Below the pieces are notes generated by a model that was not told the DNA's origin, did not search any database, and worked only from the letters and a program-made list of their open reading frames with translations. The translations under genes and the position numbers were made by a program. From NCBI GenBank assembly GCA_036259875.1, contig DATAAZ010000006.1, positions 38,058-102,057 on the forward strand: a DNA stretch of 64,000 bases, in the 5' to 3' direction. Source of the stretch: DATAAZ01 sp036259875 (GTDB taxonomy: Bacteria; Actinomycetota; Thermoleophilia; Gaiellales; Gaiellaceae). This document shows positions 1 to 6,849 of this stretch, in pieces (the stretch's first letter is position 1; each line of letters begins with the position of its first letter).

Positions 1-858
1 GTAGGCCATCGCCCGCTTCGTGACGAGGTTGTAGACGTTCGTCGACCAGTTCTGGATCGTCGTGTACCGGCAGCGAGCGCCCGGCTTCACGATGATCTCG
101 ACCACTGCGGAATGGAGCGAGTCAGTCGTGTAGATCGGCGCGGTGCAGCCCTCGACGTAGTGCACGTACGCGTCCTCGTCGACGATGATGAGGGTCCGCT
201 CGAACTGGCCCATGTTGGCCGCGTTGATGCGGAAGTACGCCTGCAGCGGCATGTCCACCTTGACGCCCGGCGGCACGTAGATGAAGGAGCCGCCCGACCA
301 CACGGCCGAGTTGAGGGCGGCAAACTTGTTGTCGTTCTGCGGGACGACCTTGCCGAAGTACTCGCGGACGAGATCCTCGTGCTCGCGGAGGCCCGAGTCC
401 ATGTCGAGGAAGACGACGCCCTGGCGCTCGAGCTCCTCCTTGAGCTTGTGGTAGACGACCTCCGACTCGTACTGAGCGCCGACCCCGGCGAGGTACTTCT
501 TCTCCGCCTCCGGGATCCCGAGCCGGTCCCAGGTTGTGCGGATGTCGTCGGGAAGCTCCTCCCACGACGCGGCCTGCTTCTCGGTCGGGCGGATGTAGTA
601 GTAGATGTCGTCGAAGTCGATCTGCGCGACGTCGCCGCCCCAGGTCGGAAGCGGACGCGCGAGGAAGTAGTCCAGGCTCTTGTGCCGGAACTTCCGCATC
701 CAGTCCGGCTCGTCCTTGTGCGAGGAGATCGCGTCAACCAGTTCGTGCGAGAGCCCCTTGCCCGACTTGAAGAAATAGTCCTCGGGGACCGAGAAGCCGT
801 ACTTGACCTCGTAGTCGGAGCCGATCCCCTTGACGATCTCGGTCTCAGTAACGGTCAC
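1..858 (-). CDS. sufB: Fe-S cluster assembly protein SufB (partial, C-terminus cut by window edge)
   Basis: Scaffold subunit of the SUF machinery (SufBCD), which builds Fe-S clusters in the cytoplasm. 286 codons are visible from a GTG at 858 to the left edge, with no stop. The translation carries recognisable SufB segments, in order EDYFFKSGKGLS, HKDEPDWMRKFR, YYYIRPTEK, WSGGSFIYVPPGVKV, YVEGCTAPIY and TTIQNWSTNVYN. The Cys of EGCTAP sits in the beta-helix core. The GTG start overlaps the TGA of sufC as GTGA, so the two are translationally coupled. SufD and SufS are expected beyond the left edge but are not visible. Confidence 0.95.
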   Translation of the reverse strand, partial: MTVTETEIVKGIGSDYEVKYGFSVPEDYFFKSGKGLSHELVDAISSHKDEPDWMRKFRHKSLDYFLARPLPTWGGDVAQIDFDDIYYYIRPTEKQAASWEELPDDIRTTWDRLGIPEAEKKYLAGVGAQYESEVVYHKLKEELERQGVVFLDMDSGLREHEDLVREYFGKVVPQNDNKFAALNSAVWSGGSFIYVPPGVKVDMPLQAYFRINAANMGQFERTLIIVDEDAYVHYVEGCTAPIYTTDSLHSAVVEIIVKPGARCRYTTIQNWSTNVYNLVTKRAMAY

Positions 859-1640
859 GACTCACCTCCGACGCCGGCGACGGCAGGAGCAAAGGCCTCG
901 TAGCCCTCGGCCTCGAGCTTGTGCGCGAGCTCCGGGCCGCCCTCGGCGGCAATACGCCCGTCCACGAAGACGTGCACGTAGTCGGGCTGGATGTAATTGA
1001 GGATTCGCTGGTAGTGCGTGATGACGAGCGCGCCCATCTCGGGACCGACGAGCTGGCGGACACCGCCGGCGACGATCCGGAGGGCGTCGATGTCGAGCCC
1101 GGAGTCCGTCTCGTCGAGGACAGCGATCCGTGGCTGCAGGACAGCCATCTGCAGGATCTCGACGCGCTTCTTTTCGCCGCCCGAAAACCCCTCGTTCAGG
1201 TAGCGGCCGGCCATCTCCTTCGGGATCTTGAGCGCTTCCATCGCGCTCGTCAGCGTCTTCCGGAACTCGGGAATCGGCACCGGGTCGTCCTCGCCGCCCG
1301 CGCGTGCCTTGCGGACCGCGTTCACGGCCGAGCGGAGGAAGCTCGCGACCGTGACGCCCGGGACGGCGTACGGGTACTGGAAGGCGAGAAAGAGGCCGCG
1401 CTGGGCTCGCTCGTCCGCCTCCGTCTCGACCACGTTCTCACCGTCGAGCAGGATCTCCCCGTCCGTGATCTCGTACGCGGGGTGGCCCATGATCGCGTAC
1501 GCGAGCGTCGACTTCCCGGACCCGTTCGGGCCCATGACCGCGTGCACCTCGTTCGTGTCCACGGCGAGATCGACGCCGCGGACGATCTCGGTCCCGTCTT
1601 CGAGCGCAACGTGCAGGTTCTTGATCTCCAGCAACGACAA
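855..1640 (-). CDS. sufC: SUF system ATPase SufC
   Basis: Cytoplasmic ABC-type ATPase that powers SufBCD. 261 aa, the usual family length. Walker A is GPNGSGKST (about 38-46), the Q-loop lies in FLAFQYPYAVPG, the signature is FSGGEKKR (about 153-160) and the Walker B region is IAVLDETDSGLD, the SufC form with SGLD. The chosen start is TTG at 1640, giving MSLLEIKN; a second TTG at 1634 is possible. No good ribosome binding site is close to either. A 12-bp palindrome covers the start. First visible gene of the operon sufC-sufB, divergent from tatA. Confidence 0.95.
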   Translation of the reverse strand: MSLLEIKNLHVALEDGTEIVRGVDLAVDTNEVHAVMGPNGSGKSTLAYAIMGHPAYEITDGEILLDGENVVETEADERAQRGLFLAFQYPYAVPGVTVASFLRSAVNAVRKARAGGEDDPVPIPEFRKTLTSAMEALKIPKEMAGRYLNEGFSGGEKKRVEILQMAVLQPRIAVLDETDSGLDIDALRIVAGGVRQLVGPEMGALVITHYQRILNYIQPDYVHVFVDGRIAAEGGPELAHKLEAEGYEAFAPAVAGVGGES

Positions 1641-1648
1641 AGCTTTGT
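1637..1648. promoter_or_regulatory. Perfect 12-bp palindrome at the sufC start
   Basis: ACAAAGCTTTGT is self-complementary and AT-rich, which is unusual in this very GC-rich DNA. It overlaps the TTG start of sufC in the sufC-tatA divergent spacer. An operator for an Fe-S or redox regulator is possible, but no regulator gene is nearby and the length is short. Confidence 0.3.
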
Positions 1649-1746
1649 GACAGCCCTTCCTTCGGGAGCTTGCAGGGCGAGCGCGGAACGCTCGTAACAG
1701 CCAGTCTAGCGGCTCGACGAAGCGTTTCCGGACACGCCGGCACTGA

Positions 1747-1752
1747 TATCCT
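1747..1752 (+). promoter_or_regulatory. Leaderless -10 element of tatA
   Basis: TATCCT fits the TANNNT consensus and ends 7 nt before the GTG of tatA. The same geometry recurs before other genes in this window, which suggests a leaderless transcript. No ribosome binding site is present before this GTG. Confidence 0.45.
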
Positions 1753-1759
1753 CCCGCTC

Positions 1760-1987
1760 GTGGGTCCCTTCGGCTGGCAAGAGATGCTCATCGTCCTCGT
1801 CGTGCTGCTCCTCCTCTTCGGCGCCAGGCGACTCCCCGAGATGGGACGCTCGCTGGGGCGCGGGATGCGCGAGTTCAAGGACGCGGTGACCGGCAAGGAC
1901 GACGAGGAGGAGCGGGCCGAGCTGCCGCCGCCGCCTGCTCCCGCTGAGCCCGCTTCGCGGGCGAAGAGCGAGCGGGTCGGGCACTAG
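1760..1987 (+). CDS. tatA: Sec-independent translocase subunit TatA
   Basis: Pore-forming component of twin-arginine translocation, which exports folded proteins across the plasma membrane. 75 aa from GTG 1760. One N-terminal membrane helix (MLIVLVVLLLLFGARRLPEM) is followed by an amphipathic helix (SLGRGMREFKDAV) and an acidic, proline-rich tail. The hinge FGARRLPE is diagnostic for TatA/B. GTG 1760 is preferred because TatA has almost nothing before its membrane helix, and because a TATCCT -10 lies 7 nt upstream. The frame is open further upstream to 1670, which would add an unlikely leader. tatC follows 8 nt downstream. Confidence 0.93.
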   Translation: MGPFGWQEMLIVLVVLLLLFGARRLPEMGRSLGRGMREFKDAVTGKDDEEERAELPPPPAPAEPASRAKSERVGH

Positions 1988-1995
1988 CACTCGCG

Positions 1996-2781
1996 ATGGC
2001 GCGGCTCCCGCGTCGGCTCCGGCACGGGGAGAGCGTCACGCTCGTCGAGCACCTCGACGAGCTTCGGTCGCGCATCATCGTCGCGCTCCTCGCGGTCGCG
2101 GCTGGGTTCGCGGTCGCGTTCGTCTTCCAGGACGACATCCTCCGCTGGCTCGCCGAGCCGCTCCCCGCCGCGCGCGCCGGCGAGCTCGTCACGTTCGGCG
2201 TCACCGAGCCCTTCTTCACGACCGTCAAGGTAAGCCTCGTCGCGGGCTTCGCCGCCGCGCTCCCCGTCGTCCTCTGGCAGCTCTGGAGCTTCCTTGCGCC
2301 CGCGTTCGAGCAGCACACCGAGCGGGTCGTGAGCGTCTTCGTCCTCTTCGCGACCGTGCTCTTCGCGAGCGGCGTTGCCTTCGGCTACTACGTGGTCCTG
2401 CCGAAGGCGCTGGCGTTCCTGACCACGTACAACGCGGATCTGTTCGAGATCCAGCTGCGCGCGAGCTACTACTACTCCTTCGTCTCCCTCTCGCTCCTCG
2501 GCATCGGCCTCGCGTTCGAGCTTCCCACTTTCATCCTCGCGCTCGTGCGGCTGGGCGTCGTCACGTCGGCGCAGCTTCGCCGTAACTGGCGTGTCGGCGT
2601 CGCGCTCGTCGTGATCGCCGCCGCGATGCTTCCGACGGTCGATCCGGTCTCGCTCGCGTTCGAGGTCATTCCCCTGCTCGGCCTCTACGCGCTCTCAGTC
2701 GGCCTCGCCGTCGTCTTCGAGCGACGATGGGCCCGGCGCGGTCTCCTCGGCGAGCCGCTGATCGGGGCCGGCGAACCGTAG
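1996..2781 (+). CDS. tatC: Sec-independent translocase subunit TatC
   Basis: Polytopic receptor of the Tat system that recognises twin-arginine signal peptides. 261 aa with six predicted membrane helices. The family signature is visible: the N-terminal EHLDELRSRI with its conserved Glu and Arg, then LWSFLAPAF and FGYYVVLPKAL. The oxidase and cytochrome genes downstream include proteins that mature at the membrane, but no Tat substrate is obvious in the window. The TAG stop forms the left edge of a palindromic repeat (2779-2801) shared with other gene ends here. Confidence 0.96.
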   Translation: MARLPRRLRHGESVTLVEHLDELRSRIIVALLAVAAGFAVAFVFQDDILRWLAEPLPAARAGELVTFGVTEPFFTTVKVSLVAGFAAALPVVLWQLWSFLAPAFEQHTERVVSVFVLFATVLFASGVAFGYYVVLPKALAFLTTYNADLFEIQLRASYYYSFVSLSLLGIGLAFELPTFILALVRLGVVTSAQLRRNWRVGVALVVIAAAMLPTVDPVSLAFEVIPLLGLYALSVGLAVVFERRWARRGLLGEPLIGAGEP

Positions 2782-2801
2782 GGGCGGGGCATGCCCCGCC
2801 C
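2779..2801. repeat. TAG-flanked palindrome, copy 1
   Basis: TAG (the tatC stop) is followed by GGGCGGGGC, an AT loop and GCCCCGCCC: perfect 9-bp arms. The next gene's ATG (2791) lies in the loop. It is the same design as the copies at 6828-6849 and 59045-59067. Confidence 0.6.
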
Positions 2802-4098
2802 GGATCACGTCGTCTCGGCCGACTGGGTCGTTCCCGTCGAGGGGGCACCGATCGAGGACGGCGCCGTCGCGCTCGAAGCGGACCGCATCGTCGCGGTCGG
2901 GCGGCGCGACGAGATCGGCGAGGGTGAGCGGTTCGAGGACGCGATCGTCGTCCCGGCGTTCGTGAACACGCACTCCCACCTCGAGTACGCGGTCTACGCG
3001 GGATTCGGAGACGGCCTCCCGTTCGGGCCGTGGCTCGCGACGCATATCGAGCGGAAGGCGCGGATCGGCTGGGGCGAGTTCGTGGCGATCGCGCGGCTCG
3101 GCGCCTCCGAGTGCCTTCGCTCGGGGATCGGCACGGTCGGCGACGCGAGCTTCAGCGGCGCGGCTGCGCACGCAGCCGCGGACCTGGGGCTCGGCGCGCT
3201 CGTCTTTCTCGAGGTTTTCGGATCCGACGCGGTCGTCGCGAGCGAGCGCTTGGACGAGCTCCGGGCGCGCGTGGACGCCGTGCTATCGGAACGCGTCCGC
3301 CTCGGCGTCTCCCCACATGCGCCGTACTCGGTCGGCGTCGACGTCTACCGGCAGGCGTACGCGCTCGGGCTCCCCGTCGCGACCCACGTCGCGGAATCGG
3401 CCGACGAGCTCGACTACCTTGCGCGCGGCGAGGGCCCGATCGCCGCCGTCAGCGACGTCGTCCCGCCGGGCACGACGCCGGTCCGCCACCTCGCGGCTCA
3501 GGGGCTGCTCGAGCGCCGAGTCGTCGCCGCCCACTGCGTCAAGGTCGACGAGGAGGAAATCGAGCTCCTCGCGAGGCACGACGTCGCCGTGGCGCACTGC
3601 CCGCGTTCGAACGCGCTTCTCGGATGCGGGATCGCTCCCGTCGCCGAGCTCCGCGCAGCCGGGATCCGGGTCGGCCTCGGAACCGACAGCCCCGCGTCCA
3701 CGCCCTCGTTCGACATGTTCGAGGAGATGCGCACCGCGATCTACGCCGCGCGCGCGCGTGGCGAGCGGCCGGACGCTCTCCGGGCCGAGGACGCGCTCGA
3801 ACTCGCTACCCTTGGCGCCGCGGGTGCGCTCGGGCTCGCCGACGAGGTCGGGTCGCTCGCGCCGGGGAAGCGCGCCGACCTCGCGGTCGTCTCGCTCTCC
3901 GGGTCGCCGTACCTGCCCTGGGAGGACCCGGCCGCCGCGATCGTCTTCGGCGGCTCTCCGGAGCGGGTGCAGCTCACCCTCGTCGGCGGCGAAGAGCGGT
4001 ACAGGAAGGGAGGAACGGCATGGCACGAGCTCAGACGCGCAGCCGCAGAAGCCCGCGGCCGCCTGCTCGACGTCCTGCCTCGAGCGCCGAAGACCTGA
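2791..4098 (+). CDS. Amidohydrolase of the MtaD/TrzN-type deaminase family
   Basis: Cytoplasmic metal-dependent deaminase or hydrolase, 435 aa. Visible metal ligands are the HxH of FVNTHSHLEY (His61/His63), the His of VATHVAES, the His of VAAHCVKV and the Asp of GLGTDSPAS. The C-terminal APGKRADLAVV returns to the composite domain. Family members deaminate S-adenosylhomocysteine, methylthioadenosine, guanine or aminodeoxyfutalosine. The last is attractive because a MqnP-like prenyltransferase of the futalosine menaquinone route lies at 37.9-38.7 kb, but this is inference. The ATG sits in the loop of a strong hairpin. The gene ends in TGATG, sharing one base with the next gene. Confidence 0.85.
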   Translation: MPRPDHVVSADWVVPVEGAPIEDGAVALEADRIVAVGRRDEIGEGERFEDAIVVPAFVNTHSHLEYAVYAGFGDGLPFGPWLATHIERKARIGWGEFVAIARLGASECLRSGIGTVGDASFSGAAAHAAADLGLGALVFLEVFGSDAVVASERLDELRARVDAVLSERVRLGVSPHAPYSVGVDVYRQAYALGLPVATHVAESADELDYLARGEGPIAAVSDVVPPGTTPVRHLAAQGLLERRVVAAHCVKVDEEEIELLARHDVAVAHCPRSNALLGCGIAPVAELRAAGIRVGLGTDSPASTPSFDMFEEMRTAIYAARARGERPDALRAEDALELATLGAAGALGLADEVGSLAPGKRADLAVVSLSGSPYLPWEDPAAAIVFGGSPERVQLTLVGGEERYRKGGTAWHELRRAAAEARGRLLDVLPRAPKT

Positions 4099-4877
4099 TG
4101 TTCTTCCCGAAGCTTCGCCGCCGGGCGAAGTGGGTGTTCGCGTTCCTCGCGGTCGCATTCGCGCTCGCGTTCGTCGTCGCCGGCGTCGGGACGGGGCTCG
4201 GGTCGGGCTTCGGCGACTACCTGGCGGACCTCTTCAACCGCCAGCCCGGGACGGAGGAGACGTCGCTCGCGCAGGCCCGTGAACGCGTTCGCGAGAACCC
4301 GCGCGACGCCGAGGCACAGCTCGCGCTCGCCACCGCGCTCCAGGGCGAGGGGCGCACCGACGAGGCGATCCTCGCCCTCGACGCCTACACGAAGCTCCGT
4401 CCCAACGACGCGGAGGCGTTCCAGGCGCTCGCCGGCCTCTACGCGACCAAGGCGACCGCGGCGGAGCAGCGCGCTCAGGCCGCGCAGGTGGAAGGATCGG
4501 CCGCGTTCTTCGGGAACGAGCTGAGCGACCCGAGCGGGCCGCTCGCGGAACAGCTCGGAACCGATCCGATCACGCAGTACCTCCAGCAGCAGACGAGCCA
4601 GGCGTACCAGACGGCGTTCACCCAGGCGCAGGAAGCCCGCCGGCAGGAAGCGGCCGCGTGGCGCGAGCTGACGCAGCTCGAGCCCGATGACGCGAACAAC
4701 TGGCTGTCCCTCGGCCTCGCCGCCCAGCAGGCCAACGACTTCCCCGAGGCGATCCGCGCGTACACCCGGTATCTCCGGCTCGCGCCGGACTCGCCGCAAA
4801 CGCCGCAGATTCGCCAGCTCGTGAAGCAGCTGAAGCAGCAAGCCGCGAGCCCGGTCTCGGGGGCGGGCGCGCCGTAG
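4098..4877 (+). CDS. Membrane-anchored TPR-repeat protein
   Basis: 259 aa from ATG 4098, which overlaps the previous TGA by one base (TGATG), so translation is probably coupled. A basic N-terminus (FFPKLRRRAKW) precedes one membrane helix (about residues 12-34). The extracytoplasmic part carries TPR-like helices near residues 55-95 (NPRDAEAQLALATAL, KLRPNDAEAFQALAGLY) and 195-240 (LEPDDANNWLSLGLAA, YLRLAPDSPQTP), joined by a Gln/Ala-rich linker. This is a protein-interaction scaffold. Its partner is unknown; cytochrome biogenesis or envelope assembly are possibilities from context only. Confidence 0.8.
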   Translation: MFFPKLRRRAKWVFAFLAVAFALAFVVAGVGTGLGSGFGDYLADLFNRQPGTEETSLAQARERVRENPRDAEAQLALATALQGEGRTDEAILALDAYTKLRPNDAEAFQALAGLYATKATAAEQRAQAAQVEGSAAFFGNELSDPSGPLAEQLGTDPITQYLQQQTSQAYQTAFTQAQEARRQEAAAWRELTQLEPDDANNWLSLGLAAQQANDFPEAIRAYTRYLRLAPDSPQTPQIRQLVKQLKQQAASPVSGAGAP

Positions 4878-5028
4878 AAGTCGCCGCGGTTGACGTCCGT
4901 CGCGGCGGTCCGGTCGCTTCCGACGGACGCCCGGGCAGAGCCCGGCCGTCCCGACGGTCGGCGCCGCCGAGTCGTCGCCTTCGGGGTAAGGTACGCGCCG
5001 CGGCGAGCGGCGAGTTGTGGGGGACGGG

Positions 5029-5388
5029 ATGAACTTCGACATCAAGACGGAGAAGCTGCGGGACGATGCGTACCTGATCGCGCTCTCGGGTGAGGTCGAC
5101 CTCTACACGGCGCCCGAGTTCAAGCAGCAGCTCCTCGAAATCGTCGGTCAGGGCGGCAGAGACGTCGTCATCGACTTCACCGACACGACGTTCATCGACT
5201 CGACGACGCTCGGCGTCCTCGTCGGCGGCGTCAAGCGGCTTCGCCCGAACGGCGGCCAGCTCTCGCTCGTTTGCAGCGATCGGAACATCGCGAAGATCTT
5301 CGAGATCACCGGCCTCGACAAGGTCTTCCCGATCTATGCGACGCGGAACGAAGCTGTTGAGAAGCTCGAAACCGCGGCGGAGGCGTAG
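5029..5388 (+). CDS. STAS-domain anti-sigma factor antagonist (SpoIIAA/RsbV-like)
   Basis: 119 aa STAS protein that would bind an anti-sigma kinase and release a sigma factor. The phosphorylatable Ser lies in FIDSTTLGVLVGG, the typical DS(S/T)GLG-type loop, preceded by GEVDLYTAPEFK. ATG 5029 is preferred because GGGGGA lies 4 nt upstream; an in-frame GTG at 5017 would add four residues. A possible kinase partner (SpoIIAB-like) is encoded at 42.7 kb but not next door. The 3' end overlaps the cytochrome gene by up to 53 bp. Confidence 0.88.
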   Translation: MNFDIKTEKLRDDAYLIALSGEVDLYTAPEFKQQLLEIVGQGGRDVVIDFTDTTFIDSTTLGVLVGGVKRLRPNGGQLSLVCSDRNIAKIFEITGLDKVFPIYATRNEAVEKLETAAEA

Positions 5389-6016
5389 GGTCGCGGCCCT
5401 CGTCGGCGCCGTCGCGCTCCTCGCGGCGGGTGTGCTGACGGGCTGCGGAGCGACGACGACGAGTCGCGAGGGAGCGAGCGTCGAGCGCGGGAGGGAGCTC
5501 TTCCAGCAACAGTGCGGCCAGTGCCACGTGCTCGGGGACGCCGGGACGGCCGGCGAGATCGGGCCCAACCTCGACGACGGCTTCACCGCGCGCGAGCAGG
5601 GCTTCGAGGAGAGCACCTACTTCGAGGTCGTCCTCGAGCAGATGGCGATCCCAGGCGAGCCGATGCCCGACTTCGACGAACCCGGGACGGACACCTACCT
5701 CCCGGAGGAGGACCGGATCGCGATCGCCTCCTACGTCGCGCGCGTGGCCGGCAAGCCCGTCGAGGACCGGGGGCCGGCGACGGACGACCCGAAGGCGATC
5801 TTCGCCGCCTCGTGCGGAAGCTGCCACACGCTCGCCGATGCAGGGACGACGGGAACGGTCGGGCCGAGTCTCGACGAGTCGAACGTCGACGTCCAGGCCG
5901 CCGCCGAGCAGATCGCGAACGGCGGCGGCGGAATGCCAGCGTTCCGCGGCCAGCTGAGCGACGAGCAGATTCGCGCGCTTGCCGAGTACGTCGTCCAGGC
6001 GCGCCAGGGCCGCTAG
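5336..6016 (+). CDS. Dihaem cytochrome c lipoprotein
   Basis: Exported, lipid-anchored electron carrier with two cytochrome c domains. From ATG 5336 the basic stretch KPRRRRR precedes a hydrophobic helix and a lipobox VLTGC (Cys37). Haem motifs are CGQCH (60-64) and CGSCH (160-164), with likely distal Met residues in GEPMPDF and GGMPAF. 226 aa. ATG 5336 lies inside the STAS gene; TTG 5357 would shorten the leader and still overlaps. It could donate electrons to the oxidase encoded just downstream, and its haem attachment would need the Ccm proteins encoded at 36-38 kb. Confidence 0.9.
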   Translation: MRRGTKLLRSSKPRRRRRVAALVGAVALLAAGVLTGCGATTTSREGASVERGRELFQQQCGQCHVLGDAGTAGEIGPNLDDGFTAREQGFEESTYFEVVLEQMAIPGEPMPDFDEPGTDTYLPEEDRIAIASYVARVAGKPVEDRGPATDDPKAIFAASCGSCHTLADAGTTGTVGPSLDESNVDVQAAAEQIANGGGGMPAFRGQLSDEQIRALAEYVVQARQGR

Positions 6017-6049
6017 GCGGCTCCTCGCTCGCTACGACGCGTCCCGCCG

Positions 6050-6081
6050 GGCCACGGCCGGGGTCTGACCCCAGACACGGC
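6050..6081. repeat. GGGGTCTGACCCC repeat, copy 1
   Basis: The palindromic core GGGGTCTGACCCC at 6060-6072 is followed by AGACACGGCTC and preceded by GCCACGGCC. A second copy starts 53 bp later and a diverged copy lies at 25206-25240. All are intergenic. Confidence 0.6.
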
Positions 6082-6101
6082 TCCGGCAGCTACGTCGCGC
6101 C

Positions 6102-6136
6102 GGGCCAGGGCCGGGGTCTGACCCCAGACACGGCTC
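6102..6136. repeat. GGGGTCTGACCCC repeat, copy 2
   Basis: Core GGGGTCTGACCCC at 6113-6125, then AGACACGGCTC, preceded by GGGCCAGGGCC. It lies in the convergent spacer between the cytochrome c lipoprotein and the Usp-like gene. Confidence 0.6.
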
Positions 6137-6149
6137 GGCACGACGCGTC

Positions 6150-6815
6150 TCAGGCGCGCGCGCGCGCCTCGGCCTGCGCGCGCTCGTGCGCGAGGTCGAC
6201 GACGACGTGGGAGATCGGGCAGTTGAAGCGCTCGCGCGCGCGACCGACCAGGTCCTTCTCGAGCCAGTTCGACCGGCCCGGCGGATGGGTCGAGATGATG
6301 ATCTCGTCCGCGCCGAAGGTCCGCATCGCGTCGTCGATCGCCTGGAGCGGGTCGTCGTCGCCGACGTGCCCGCTCGCGTTGATGTCGGCCTCACGGAGCG
6401 CCGCGAGCGACGCGTCGAGCCGCGCCTGCGCGTCGGCCCGGGCCCGATCCTCGTCGGAGGTCCAGTGGCGGAGCCGCGTGTTGAGGGCGGGGCAGACGAC
6501 CAGCACGTCGGCGTCCGCGCGGCCGGCGCGATGCACGATCTCCTTCCGAAGCGCCGTCCCGGCGACCGTCTCGTTGGCGACGACGAGGATCCGACTCCGC
6601 CCGTCGGCGCGCCGCTCCCAGACGGCCCGCTCCGGCTCCTTCGGCTCGCTCCGGAGGTAGAGCCCGGCCGCGACGCCGACTGTCAGCGCCAGGAAGACGG
6701 CCAGCGCGACCGGTCCGCCGCCGAAGACGGCCGCGAGCGCGACCGCGAGCGCGAGCGCACCGACGACGAGCACGAACGAGAACGCCTCCGCCTCGGTCCG
6801 GAGGGGGTTCTTCAT
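6150..6815 (-). CDS. Membrane-anchored Usp-like protein of the oxidase cluster
   Basis: 221 aa. Two hydrophobic helices fill residues about 12-52, then comes a charged linker (SEPKEPERAVWERR) and one Usp-like alpha/beta domain. That domain opens RILVVANETVAG and contains DPLQAIDDAMRTFGADEIII and STHPPGRSNWLEKDLV. The classical Usp nucleotide motif GxxGxxG is not visible. The same domain occurs twice in the protein encoded at 7453-8319, with matching sequence (VVANET, DPLQAI, DEIIISTHP). It lies 31 nt downstream of ctaE and is probably the last gene of the oxidase operon. Function is unknown; a membrane-tethered sensory or assembly role is inference. Confidence 0.8.
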   Translation of the reverse strand: MKNPLRTEAEAFSFVLVVGALALAVALAAVFGGGPVALAVFLALTVGVAAGLYLRSEPKEPERAVWERRADGRSRILVVANETVAGTALRKEIVHRAGRADADVLVVCPALNTRLRHWTSDEDRARADAQARLDASLAALREADINASGHVGDDDPLQAIDDAMRTFGADEIIISTHPPGRSNWLEKDLVGRARERFNCPISHVVVDLAHERAQAEARARA

Positions 6816-6827
6816 CGGCGGGCGAGC

Positions 6828-6849
6828 GGGCCGGTCGTGCCGGCCCCTA
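6828..6849. repeat. TAG-flanked palindrome, copy 2
   Basis: On the minus strand the ctaE stop TAG is followed by GGGCCGG, five bases (CACGA) and CCGGCCC: perfect 7-bp arms. It resembles the palindromes at 2779 and 59045. Confidence 0.55.

Noticed and set aside
112..903. 263-codon open frame on the plus strand across the left end
   Set aside because: It runs antisense to sufB, whose own frame matches the family throughout. Its translation is charged and low in diversity, as expected of a GC-rich shadow frame.
3030..4877. A 615-codon open frame ending with the TPR protein
   Set aside because: The upstream two thirds are an Arg-rich shadow of the amidohydrolase. ATG 4098 with the TGATG overlap and a following membrane helix is the natural start.
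4931..4945. CCGGGC-AGA-GCCCGG hairpin in the TPR-STAS spacer as a terminator
   Set aside because: The stem is only 6 bp and no T-run follows. Such hairpins are expected by chance at this GC content.
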